Positions 1 through 6,526 of a stretch of DNA of 6,526 nt are shown piece by piece (position 1 is the stretch's first letter; each line of letters begins with the position of its first letter). Under the pieces are notes generated by a model, which was not told the DNA's origin, searched no databases, and saw only the letters and a program-made list of their open reading frames with translations. The stretch spans positions 1-6,526 of the forward strand of contig JAFAFY010000360.1 of NCBI GenBank assembly GCA_023423235.1. The letters are read 5' to 3'. The translations under genes and the position numbers were made by a program. Source of the DNA: Pseudomonadota bacterium (GTDB lineage: Bacteria > Pseudomonadota > Gammaproteobacteria > Xanthomonadales > Xanthomonadaceae).

Positions 1-937
1 TGCCCTCGGCGAACTTGCGCGTGACCGGCCGCCAGGCCAGCGCCACCACCGCGAGGATGCCGACCAGCAGTGCGCCCTGCACGGCCCAGATCGCCGACAC
101 CCGCGAGACTTCCTGCACCACCGGCGCAGACTCGCCCATCACCGCCGGCACGAAACTGTGGCTGCTGCCGTAGAGCTGCGGGATCAGCATCGTGAACAGC
201 TTGTTGGACACGCCCACCAGCAGCAGCGGCAGCAACGCCACCAGCGGATGCGCCAGGCGGTCGCCGGTGAAGGCCTCGGGCTCGTTGCGCAGGTCGCCGC
301 CGTAGCCTTCGCTGGCCAGCGCCGCCTTGCGCCGGCGCCATTCCAGGTATGCCATGCCGCCGGCGAAGATCAGCACCGAGCCGACGGTGCCCAGCACCGG
401 CGCGGCCCAGGAATCGGTGCCGAAGAACGCGGTGGGGATGATGTTCTGGATCTGCGGCGTGCCCGGCAGCGCCATCATGGTGAAGGTGAAGGCGCCAAGC
501 GCGATCGTGCCCGGGATCAGGCGCTTGGGAATGTCGCTCTGGCGGAAGAGTTCGGCGGCGAAGGGATACACCGCGAACACCACCACGAACAGCGACACCC
601 CGCCATAGGTCAACAGCGCGCAGACTGTGACGATCGACAGCATCGCCCGCTTCGGCCCGAACAGGCGAATGGTCGCGGCCACGATCGACTTGGAGAAGCC
701 CGACAGCTCGATCACCTTGCCGAACACCGCGCCCAGCAGGAACACGGGGAAGTACAGCTTCAGGAAGCCGACCATCTTGTCCATGAACAGCCCGGTGAAC
801 ATCGGCGCCACCAGGCTGGCATCGGTCAGCAGCACCGCGCCCATCGCCGCGACCGGTGCGAACAGGATCACGCTGTGTCCCCGGTAGGCGACGTACATCA
901 GGAAACACAGCGCGCCCAGTACGATCACGAAATCCAT
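1..937 (-). CDS. GntP-family permease (gluconate/organic-acid symporter type), C-terminus missing
   Basis: Inner-membrane secondary transporter, predicted to import an organic or sugar acid with protons. Reading leftwards from the ATG at 937, 312 codons are open with no stop before the window edge, so the C-terminus is absent; GntP proteins are usually about 440–450 residues, so roughly a third is missing. The visible part is highly hydrophobic, with membrane segments near residues 3–16, 22–38, 55–75, 98–125, 140–157, 181–197, 230–254 and 281–302. Family hallmarks are a 'GAVFGKVIELSGFSKSI' stretch (69–85), which resembles the conserved GxxxGKxxxxxGxxxxI region of GntP/GntT, a 'TYGGVSLFVVVF' segment (110–121) and 'LPGTPQIQN' (157–165), typical of this permease group. 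No convincing Shine-Dalgarno precedes the ATG, but no earlier in-frame start is evident nearby. It is divergent from the TonB receptor gene, which suggests but does not prove a shared substrate. The family is fairly sure; the substrate is unknown. Confidence 0.85.
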   Translation of the reverse strand, partial: MDFVIVLGALCFLMYVAYRGHSVILFAPVAAMGAVLLTDASLVAPMFTGLFMDKMVGFLKLYFPVFLLGAVFGKVIELSGFSKSIVAATIRLFGPKRAMLSIVTVCALLTYGGVSLFVVVFAVYPFAAELFRQSDIPKRLIPGTIALGAFTFTMMALPGTPQIQNIIPTAFFGTDSWAAPVLGTVGSVLIFAGGMAYLEWRRRKAALASEGYGGDLRNEPEAFTGDRLAHPLVALLPLLLVGVSNKLFTMLIPQLYGSSHSFVPAVMGESAPVVQEVSRVSAIWAVQGALLVGILAVVALAWRPVTRKFAEG

Positions 938-957
938 GGCAGACCCACACGACAGGC

Positions 958-969
958 GGCCCGCGGGCC
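958..969. repeat. 12-bp perfect palindrome in the divergent region
   Basis: GGCCCGCGGGCC reads identically on both strands. It lies 21 bp upstream of the permease start codon. It could be an operator half-pair or merely reflect GC-rich composition; its flanking bases do not extend the symmetry. Confidence 0.4.
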
Positions 970-990
970 AGACGGCGGGCAGTGTCGGGG

Positions 991-1009
991 CGCGGCCGCG
1001 GCCCGGGCC
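991..1009. repeat. two abutting 10-bp perfect palindromes
   Basis: CGCGGCCGCG (991–1000) and GGCCCGGGCC (1000–1009) share one base and are each perfectly self-complementary. The second has the same GGCCC…GGGCC arms as the palindrome at 958–969, with a shorter centre. They sit near the middle of the divergent intergenic region, where an operator could control both genes. This is a sequence observation only; no known regulator consensus was recognised. Confidence 0.4.
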
Positions 1010-1095
1010 ATTGTCCGAAGGTACGATGCCGCCGCCTGCGGCCACTCCCTAGTCTTGGCATCGGGCGGCAGCGTGCCGCACGACTTGCGACCCGT

Positions 1096-1103
1096 GGGAG
1101 GGG
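1096..1103 (+). promoter_or_regulatory. Shine-Dalgarno of the TonB receptor gene
   Basis: GGGAGGGG contains the core GGAGG at 1097–1101, six bases before the ATG at 1108. It decides the start: the same frame stays open back to an ATG at 856, but only the ATG at 1108 has a strong ribosome binding site and is followed at once by a signal peptide. Confidence 0.85.
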
Positions 1104-1107
1104 ACAC

Positions 1108-3426
1108 ATGAAGCGCAACACCATCCGGCATTCCGCACTGAGCCTGGCGATCGGCCTCGGGCTGGCCGCACCCGCAGTCCATGCGCAGCAGACGGAGATC
1201 GACGTCGAGGAAGTCGAGGTCGAGGTCGTCCGGGACGGCCGCGCGACCGAGCTCGATGCGATCACCGTCACCGCGCGCCGCCGCAGCGAATCGATCCAGG
1301 ACGTGCCGGTCGCGGTCAGCGCCTTCGGCGAGGAGCAGCTCAAGGACCTGCAGGCCAGCAACATCGACGGCCTGCAGGGCGCCGTGCCCAACATGAACAT
1401 CGTCCAGGGCCGCGGCTCGGCCAACAGCGTCAATGTGTTCATCCGCGGCATCGGCCAGCCGGACGCGTTGCAGACCTTCGATCCGGGCGTGGGCATGTAC
1501 GTCGACGACGTCTACTACGCGCGCATCAACGGCGCGCTGTTCTCGCTGTTCGATGTGCAGCAGGTGGAAGTGCTGCGCGGCCCGCAGGGCACGCTCTACG
1601 GCAAGAACTCGACCGGAGGCGCGATCAAGATCGCCACCAAGAATCCCTTCGACGACACCGGTGGCGCGGCGGAAGTCACCGTCGGCGCCGACGGTCGCCG
1701 CGAAGGCCGTTTCTATGCCGGCGGCCAGCTGGGCGAGACGGTCGCCGCCAGCGTGGCGCTGGCGAAGATCGACAACGACGGCTTCATCCGGGACCTGGAC
1801 AGCGGCCGCAGCTTCAACGGCGACGACACCTTCGCGTTCCGCGCCAAGGCCGTGTTCCAGCCCACCGACGGCTTCCGCGCCGCGCTCTCGGTCGACCGCA
1901 CCCGCCAGCAGACGGACCTGTCGATCGGCCGCCCGACCGCGCCGCTGGTCGCCACCGACCTGGTGCTGGGGCCGGTGGTGCTCAAGCCCGCGCCGACCGG
2001 CGAGTTCGATTTCACCGCGCGTACCTCCTTCGGCCCCGGCCAGGGCCAGGAGATGACCCACACCGGCGTGTCGCTGAGCGCCGAGTGGGACCTCAATGAC
2101 AGTCTGCTGCTCAAGAGCATCACGTCCTACCGCGAGCTGCAGACCCATTCCTTCATCGACATCGACGCCTCCGAGTTCGAACTCGGCGACGTGCTGGTGG
2201 CGCTGGACCAGGACCAGGTCAGCCAGGAACTGCAGCTGCAGTACGACAACGGCGGCAACCTGCAGGCGACCTTCGGCCTGTACTACATGAAGGAGGACGT
2301 GCCGTCCTACCAGGAGGCCTACGCCGACGACCTGTTCTTCAACGGCGGCGTGCCGGTCAACTTCCTGCGCACCATCGACGACGACCTCTCGACCACCAGC
2401 AAGGCCGCGTTCGCCCACGTCAACTGGGAGTTCGCCCCGACCTGGACCCTGGCCGCGGGCGTGCGCTACACCGAGGACGAGAAGGACTACGTGCGTTCGA
2501 CCAGCACGTTCTGGTCGTCCAGTTCGCTGTTCCTGGGCATCCTGCCGTTCCAGCTGCTCAACGAGACCGTCGCCTTCCAGGCGCGGCAGAAGTGGAGCGC
2601 GGTGACGCCGTCGTTGAGCCTGCACAAGGCCTTTAGCGACAACGCCAGCGGCTACCTGTCGGCCAACCGCGGCTTCAAGTCCGGCGGCTTCAACGGCCGC
2701 GCCAACAGCGCGCTGGAGACGACCGCCGCGGTGTTCGACCCGGAATTCGTCTGGACCTACGAGGCCGGCTTCAAGCTGCGTTCCGACGACGGCCGCCTGC
2801 AGGCCAACGTCGCCGCCTTCCACAGCCGCTACGAGGACTTCCAGGCGCGCGTGTCGGAAGTGCTGAATCCGAATTCGCCCACGCCCACGTTCTCCTTCCC
2901 GGTGCTCAACGCCGCCGAGATGGAGATCAACGGCGTCGAGTTCGAGGGCATGGCCAGGCTGGGGGATGCCACCACGCTGAGCGCGCAGCTGGGCTGGACC
3001 GACGCCAGCTACAAGCACTTCGCGGACCTGCGCACCACCGATCCGGGCAACCCGGCCTACGACCCCACGCTGCACGAGCACGTGCCGTTCACGCCGGACT
3101 GGACCGCGCGCATCGCCCTGCAGCACGCGTTCTCGCTGGGCGGGGCGGGCACGCTGACGCTGGGCGGCGACGTGTCCTACCGCGGCGACACCTGGCTGTC
3201 GGTCGATAACCGCAGCAACCTGATGCAGGAGGCCTACACCCTGGTCGGCCTGTACGGGGTGTGGGATTCGCCGCAGTACGTGTGGCAGGTGCGCGCCGGC
3301 GTGCGCAACGTGACCGACGAGACCTACAAGATCGAAGGCCAGGAGTTCTCCAGCGTCGGCAACATCCAGACCGCCTACTACGGCCGTCCGCGCGACTGGA
3401 CGCTGTCGCTGCGCTACAACTTCTGA
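1108..3426 (+). CDS. TonB-dependent outer-membrane receptor
   Basis: Ligand-gated outer-membrane importer of 772 residues, powered by TonB–ExbBD, that takes up a nutrient too scarce or too large for porins. The mature start is clear: a basic, then hydrophobic signal peptide (residues 1–26) with a likely cut after 'VHA'. An acidic 'VEEVEVEVV' run (33–41) precedes the TonB box 'DAITVTA' (50–56). The plug follows, with 'FIRGIG' (from 111), 'YVDDVYY' (from 131) and the classic 'VEVLRGPQGTLYGKNSTGG' (153–171). The rest is a beta-barrel with alternating aromatic strands, a late 'RNVTDETYKIEGQEF' motif and 'YGRPRDWTLSLRYNF' ending in the terminal Phe needed for barrel assembly. There is no N-terminal signalling (STN) domain, so FecA-like sigma-factor signalling is unlikely. 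It has a strong ribosome binding site and a terminator hairpin 26 bp after the stop, so it is probably transcribed alone. The ligand (siderophore, carbohydrate or other) cannot be read from sequence; the divergent organic-acid-type permease hints at a carbon source. Family certain, substrate unknown. Confidence 0.97.
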   Translation: MKRNTIRHSALSLAIGLGLAAPAVHAQQTEIDVEEVEVEVVRDGRATELDAITVTARRRSESIQDVPVAVSAFGEEQLKDLQASNIDGLQGAVPNMNIVQGRGSANSVNVFIRGIGQPDALQTFDPGVGMYVDDVYYARINGALFSLFDVQQVEVLRGPQGTLYGKNSTGGAIKIATKNPFDDTGGAAEVTVGADGRREGRFYAGGQLGETVAASVALAKIDNDGFIRDLDSGRSFNGDDTFAFRAKAVFQPTDGFRAALSVDRTRQQTDLSIGRPTAPLVATDLVLGPVVLKPAPTGEFDFTARTSFGPGQGQEMTHTGVSLSAEWDLNDSLLLKSITSYRELQTHSFIDIDASEFELGDVLVALDQDQVSQELQLQYDNGGNLQATFGLYYMKEDVPSYQEAYADDLFFNGGVPVNFLRTIDDDLSTTSKAAFAHVNWEFAPTWTLAAGVRYTEDEKDYVRSTSTFWSSSSLFLGILPFQLLNETVAFQARQKWSAVTPSLSLHKAFSDNASGYLSANRGFKSGGFNGRANSALETTAAVFDPEFVWTYEAGFKLRSDDGRLQANVAAFHSRYEDFQARVSEVLNPNSPTPTFSFPVLNAAEMEINGVEFEGMARLGDATTLSAQLGWTDASYKHFADLRTTDPGNPAYDPTLHEHVPFTPDWTARIALQHAFSLGGAGTLTLGGDVSYRGDTWLSVDNRSNLMQEAYTLVGLYGVWDSPQYVWQVRAGVRNVTDETYKIEGQEFSSVGNIQTAYYGRPRDWTLSLRYNF

Positions 3427-3451
3427 TCGCATCGATGCCGCATGATCCACG

Positions 3452-3477
3452 CGAAGGCCGCCTCCGGGCGGCCTTCG
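3452..3477 (+). terminator. strong hairpin, probable terminator of the TonB receptor gene
   Basis: CGAAGGCCGCC (3452–3462) and GGCGGCCTTCG (3467–3477) form an 11-bp perfect stem around a TCCG loop, and a G·T wobble plus a C–G pair can extend it outward. It begins 26 bp after the receptor stop codon. Only a weak T content follows (TGCGTTCC), as is common for terminators in GC-rich genomes. It separates the receptor from the downstream kinase gene. Confidence 0.8.
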
Positions 3478-3556
3478 TGCGTTCCGACTCGCACCGCCGG
3501 CGACGCGGGCCGGACAAGATGCATTGCCGCTGCGGCCCGCGCCCGCGGCGCTGCGC

Positions 3557-3562
3557 TATGCT
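3557..3562 (+). promoter_or_regulatory. possible -10 box of the kinase gene
   Basis: TATGCT matches the -10 consensus at 4 of 6 positions and stands out in a very GC-rich stretch. No -35 box is correctly spaced; TTGCCG at 3524–3529 lies 27 bp away, which is too far. If used, transcription would begin around 3568–3570, just before the ATG at 3581. This is a weak call based on one hexamer. Confidence 0.25.
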
Positions 3563-3628
3563 CGCCGGCGTTCTCCGCGGATGCCGCGCCTTGATGCCGC
3601 CTTCGACCTGCTGCCCGCGCCGGCCACC

Positions 3629-6526
3629 ATGCTGACCACCGGCGTCGTCGTCGTCGCGGTGGTGCTGTGGCTGTCGGTGATGTTCGCCATCGCCATCTAT
3701 GGCGAGCGCCACCCCGATGCACTCGGCCGGCACTGGCGCCACGTCTACGTGCTGTCGCTGGCGGTGCACTGCACCTCGTGGACCTTCTACGGCACCGTCA
3801 CCCAGGCCGCGCGCTATGGCTGGCCGCTGCCGCCGACCTTCCTCGGCGCGATGCTGTTCTACCTGCTGGCGTGGCGGGTGATGGTGCGGCTGGTGCAGCT
3901 GGCGCGCGAGAGCAACGCCACCTCGCTGGCCGACCTCATCGCCACCCGGCTGGGCCGCGACGCCTGGCTGGCGGCCACGGTGACCCTGGTCGCGGCGCTG
4001 GGGCTGATTCCCTACATCGCGCTGCAGCTCAAAGCGGTGGCGATGAGCTACGCCACCCTGACCGGGCAGTCGACGCGTGCGCCGGACGCCGCGCCCTGGC
4101 AGGACAGCGCGCTGTACGTGGCGCTGGCGATGGCGCTGTTCACCATGCTGTTCGGCACCCGCCGCGCCAGCGCCGCCGGGCAGAACCGCGGCCTGGTGCT
4201 GGCGATGGGCTTCGAGTCGCTGTTCAAGCTGGTGGCGATGCTGGCGCTGGGCCTGTTCGTGTGGTTGGGCCTGCGCGGCCTGCCGGCAGTCGCCGCCGAC
4301 GCGGTGCCGGTGATGCAGAGCAGCGGCGGCTTCGCGCCGCTGGTGCTGCTGGGCGCGCTGGCGATGTTCATCATGCCGCACCAGTTCCACGTCGGCGTGG
4401 TCGAGTGCCGCGACGAGCGCCACGCCGCCGCCGCGCGCTGGCGCTTCCCGCTGTACCTGGCGTTGATCGCGCTGCCGATGCTGCCGCTGGCCCGCGCCGG
4501 CGAGGCGCTGCTGGGAGACACGGTGTCCTCGGACATGTACGCGCTGGCGCTGCCGATCGCCCTGGGACAGGAGGCGCTGGCGCTGCTGGTGTTCCTGGGT
4601 GGGCTGAGCGCGGCGACCGGCATGGTCATCGTCAGCACGCTGACCCTGAGCCTGATGGTCGGCAACCACTGGCTGGCGCCCGGGCTGCTGCGCGGAGCGT
4701 GGTCGCGCGGGGAGGCCGACGACCACCGCGGCGCGCTGCTGCGGCTGCGGCGGGTGGTGATCGTGGCGATCATGCTGCTGGGCTGGGTCTACAGCCGCCT
4801 GGTCAGCGGCAGCGCGGCGCTGGCCGATGTCGGCGAGGTGTCGTTCTCGGCGCTGGCGACGCTGGTGCCCGCGCTGGGATTCGCGGTGCTGCGCCCGCGC
4901 ACGCCGCCGGCCGCGGTGATCGCCGGGGTGCTGGCGGGCTTCGCGACCTGGGCCTGGGTGATGCTGCTGCCCACGCTGGTGGCCACCCACGGCGACCCGG
5001 CATGGCTGCGCGCGGGGCCGCTGGGGCTGGGCTGGCTGGCCCCCGATGCCCTGTTCGGGCTGACCGGCTGGAGCCGGCTCGGGCGCGCGGTGGGCACCAG
5101 CCTGTTCGTCGGCATCGTGGTGCCCGTGGTGTGGACGGCGCTGCGGCCGCCATTGGCCGAGGACACGCAGGCCGAGCGCCAGCCCGGCGCCAGCCGCCAG
5201 ACCCTGACCAAGGCCGGCCGGCGGTTCCTGCCGGCGGCGCGCGTGGAGGAACTGCTGCAGGACGCGCCGGCGCAGGGGGCGGTGCCGCGGCGGATCCAGC
5301 GCCGGCTCGAACGCGAGCTCTCGGCGGTGCTGGGCGCGGCCTCGGCGCGGCTGCTGCTGGAGGCGGCGCGGCGCGATGCCGGCCCCGACCTCGACACCAT
5401 CGCCGAGATCGTCGGCGAGGCCTCACAGGACCTGCGCTTCAACCAGCGCCTGCTCGAAGCCGCGCTGGAGAACATGAGCCAGGGCATCAGCGTGGTCGAC
5501 GACCAGTTGCGGCTGGTGGCGTGGAACGCGCGCTATGCCGAGTTGTTCGGCTATCCGCCGACGCTGCTGCGGGTCGGCGTGGAGGTCGCCGCGCTGGTGC
5601 GCCACAACCTGGCCGGCGGTGTCATCGGCCAGGTCGACGTGGAGCGCGAGGTCGACAAGCGCCTGCGGCATATGCGCGCGGGCACGCCGTACGTGGCCGA
5701 GCGCCGGCTGCCGGGCGGGGTGGCGATCGAGATCCGCGGCAACCCGATGCCCGGCGGCGGTTTCGTCGCCACCTTCACCGACGTCACCGAATTCCGCCGC
5801 CACGAGCAGGCGCTGCAGCAGGCCAACGAGACCCTGGAGCAGCGGGTCAGCGAGCGCACCGAAAGCCTGGACCAGGCGCGGCGCGAGGCCGAGCGCGCCA
5901 ACCACGCCAAGACCCGGTTCCTGACCGCGGTGGGCCACGACCTGCTGCAGCCGCTGCATGCCGCGCAGCTGTTCACCGATTCGCTGGCGCAGCAGGTGCT
6001 GGCCGAGCCGCAGCGCCAGCGCCTGCGGCAGATCCGCGGCGCGCTGGATTCCACCAGCGACCTGCTGACCGGTCTGTTCGACATGTCGCGGCTGGAGGCC
6101 GGCGGGCTGGTGCCGCAACCGCGGCCGTTCCCGCTGGCCGAGGTGCTGGAGCCGCTGGTCTCGGAGTTCCGCGCGCTGGCCGGCGAGCGCGGGCTGCGCT
6201 TCCGCCACGTGCCCACGCGCGCCTGGGTCGACAGCGACCCGCAGCTGCTGCGCCGGGTGCTGCAGAATTTCCTCGGCAACGCGGTGCGCTACACCGCATC
6301 GGGCGGCGTGCTGGTGGGCGTGCGCCGCAGCGGCGGCGCGCTGCGCATCGAGGTCCACGACACCGGGCCGGGCATTCCCGCCGACCAGCAGGCGTTGATC
6401 TTCGAGGAGTTCCGCCGCGGCGAGAACGCGGCCGGGCAGGGCCTGGGCCTGGGGCTTGCGATCGCCGAGCGCATCGCCCGCCTGCTGGGCGCGCCGCTGC
6501 AGCTGCGCAGCCGGCCCGGGCAGGGC
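3629..6526 (+). CDS. SLC5-type transporter-fused sensor histidine kinase (CbrA/NahK-like), C-terminus missing
   Basis: Inner-membrane sensor kinase, 966 residues visible and still open at the window edge. Residues 1 to about 505 form a roughly 13-helix sodium:solute-symporter (SLC5) domain with group hallmarks: 'TSWTFYG' (Trp51), 'PYIALQLKAVA' (128–138), 'GFESLFKLVAMLALG' and 'MPHQFHVGVVE' (249–259). A STAC-like linker of short amphipathic helices follows (about 530–604, including 'ERELSAVLGAASARLLLEA'), then a PAS domain (about 605–722, 'MSQGISVVDDQLRLVAWN'), a coiled coil (725–757) and a dimerisation/phosphoacceptor helix with His770 in 'GHDLLQPL'. The ATPase domain shows the N box (Asn880, Asn884), G1 'DTGPGI' (911–916), an F box 'IFEEF' and G2 'GQGLGLGLAI' (936–945). 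Relatives often add a receiver domain; that part would lie outside the window. ATG 3629 begins directly before the first helix, as is usual in the family; an in-frame ATG at 3581 would add 16 residues. Neither has a clear ribosome binding site. Substrate sensing or transport by the first domain is inferred from CbrA relatives. The response-regulator partner is not in the window. Confidence 0.93.
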   Translation, partial: MLTTGVVVVAVVLWLSVMFAIAIYGERHPDALGRHWRHVYVLSLAVHCTSWTFYGTVTQAARYGWPLPPTFLGAMLFYLLAWRVMVRLVQLARESNATSLADLIATRLGRDAWLAATVTLVAALGLIPYIALQLKAVAMSYATLTGQSTRAPDAAPWQDSALYVALAMALFTMLFGTRRASAAGQNRGLVLAMGFESLFKLVAMLALGLFVWLGLRGLPAVAADAVPVMQSSGGFAPLVLLGALAMFIMPHQFHVGVVECRDERHAAAARWRFPLYLALIALPMLPLARAGEALLGDTVSSDMYALALPIALGQEALALLVFLGGLSAATGMVIVSTLTLSLMVGNHWLAPGLLRGAWSRGEADDHRGALLRLRRVVIVAIMLLGWVYSRLVSGSAALADVGEVSFSALATLVPALGFAVLRPRTPPAAVIAGVLAGFATWAWVMLLPTLVATHGDPAWLRAGPLGLGWLAPDALFGLTGWSRLGRAVGTSLFVGIVVPVVWTALRPPLAEDTQAERQPGASRQTLTKAGRRFLPAARVEELLQDAPAQGAVPRRIQRRLERELSAVLGAASARLLLEAARRDAGPDLDTIAEIVGEASQDLRFNQRLLEAALENMSQGISVVDDQLRLVAWNARYAELFGYPPTLLRVGVEVAALVRHNLAGGVIGQVDVEREVDKRLRHMRAGTPYVAERRLPGGVAIEIRGNPMPGGGFVATFTDVTEFRRHEQALQQANETLEQRVSERTESLDQARREAERANHAKTRFLTAVGHDLLQPLHAAQLFTDSLAQQVLAEPQRQRLRQIRGALDSTSDLLTGLFDMSRLEAGGLVPQPRPFPLAEVLEPLVSEFRALAGERGLRFRHVPTRAWVDSDPQLLRRVLQNFLGNAVRYTASGGVLVGVRRSGGALRIEVHDTGPGIPADQQALIFEEFRRGENAAGQGLGLGLAIAERIARLLGAPLQLRSRPGQG

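Larger units (their letters stand above)
938..1107. promoter_or_regulatory. divergent intergenic region between permease and TonB receptor
   Basis: This 170-bp stretch separates two divergently transcribed genes and must hold, or lie next to, both promoters. It is very GC-rich and I find no convincing pair of -35 and -10 boxes on either strand. The best single box is TTGGCA at 1055–1060 on the plus strand (5 of 6 to the -35 consensus), but no good -10 follows at 16–19 bp. Perfect palindromes at 958–969, 991–1000 and 1000–1009 are possible regulator sites. The regulatory role is inferred from position. Confidence 0.45.

Noticed and set aside
1056..1070. A sigma-54-like site (TGGCAT…GGCA) upstream of the receptor gene.
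   Set aside because: The GG and GC elements are nine bases apart instead of the required ten, and the -12 element lacks the usual TT before GC.
856..1107. An 84-codon N-terminal extension of the TonB receptor from an upstream in-frame ATG.
   Set aside because: The extension is Arg/Pro/Gly-rich, overlaps the permease start on the other strand, and would bury the signal peptide. The ATG at 1108 has a strong ribosome binding site.
158..1111. A 317-codon plus-strand open frame opposite the permease.
   Set aside because: Its product is a His/Gln/Arg-rich low-complexity shadow, whereas the minus strand encodes conserved permease motifs.
925..3450. An 841-codon open frame on the minus strand opposite the TonB receptor gene.
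   Set aside because: The product is rich in Ala, Val, Arg, Gln, His and Gly with no domain, signal or repeat logic, and the plus strand encodes a clear receptor over the same span. It stays open because stop codons are rare in this frame at such high GC.
3526..3536. GCCGC/GCGGC inverted repeat upstream of the kinase gene.
   Set aside because: The spacer is a single base, too short for a hairpin loop, and such repeats are common in DNA of this composition.
3644..3655. Four tandem GTC codons at the start of the kinase gene as a possible phase-variation tract.
   Set aside because: Four trinucleotide units are too few for frequent slippage, changes would keep the frame, and a Val run is ordinary in a membrane helix.
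3089..4990. A 633-codon minus-strand open frame spanning the receptor end, terminator and kinase start.
   Set aside because: It crosses two confirmed plus-strand genes and a terminator and has a Gln/Arg/His-rich composition typical of an antisense shadow.
5423..6358. A 311-codon minus-strand open frame opposite the PAS and kinase core.
   Set aside because: It is opposite conserved PAS, H-box and N-box coding sequence and shows no recognisable protein features.

Overview
The window comes from a GC-rich Gram-negative bacterium. A TonB-dependent outer-membrane receptor, a transporter-fused sensor kinase, strong G/C bias at third codon positions and a 'GAAGGCCGCC…GGCGGCCTTC' type terminator together suggest a gammaproteobacterium of the Xanthomonadaceae (Lysobacter / Luteimonas / Xanthomonas-like). 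That placement is an inference from style and protein families, not from a marker gene.

Layout: (1) 1–937, minus strand, the N-terminal 312 residues of a GntP-family permease (gluconate/organic-acid:H+ symporter type), running off the left edge. (2) 938–1107, a 170-bp divergent intergenic region with several perfect GC-rich palindromes and a strong Shine-Dalgarno for the right-hand gene. (3) 1108–3426, plus strand, a complete 772-residue TonB-dependent receptor with signal peptide, TonB box, plug and beta-barrel ending in Phe. (4) 3452–3477, a strong hairpin, the likely terminator of the receptor gene. (5) 3629 (or 3581) to the right edge, plus strand, a large sensor histidine kinase whose N-terminal half is an SLC5-type (sodium:solute symporter) membrane domain, followed by a STAC-like linker, a PAS domain, a coiled coil, an H box and an ATPase domain. 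It is cut by the window end just after the G2 box.

A working reading is that the receptor and the divergent permease form an outer-/inner-membrane pair for import of one nutrient, perhaps an organic acid or sugar acid. The adjacent CbrA/NahK-type kinase may sense a solute through its transporter-like domain. The pairing is suggested by position only; the ligand is not readable from the sequence. Long open frames opposite all three genes (up to 2.5 kb) are GC-bias shadows. I see no mobile element, CRISPR array, tRNA or rRNA, and no clearly novel system; the transporter-fused kinase and its variant H box are the most interesting parts.
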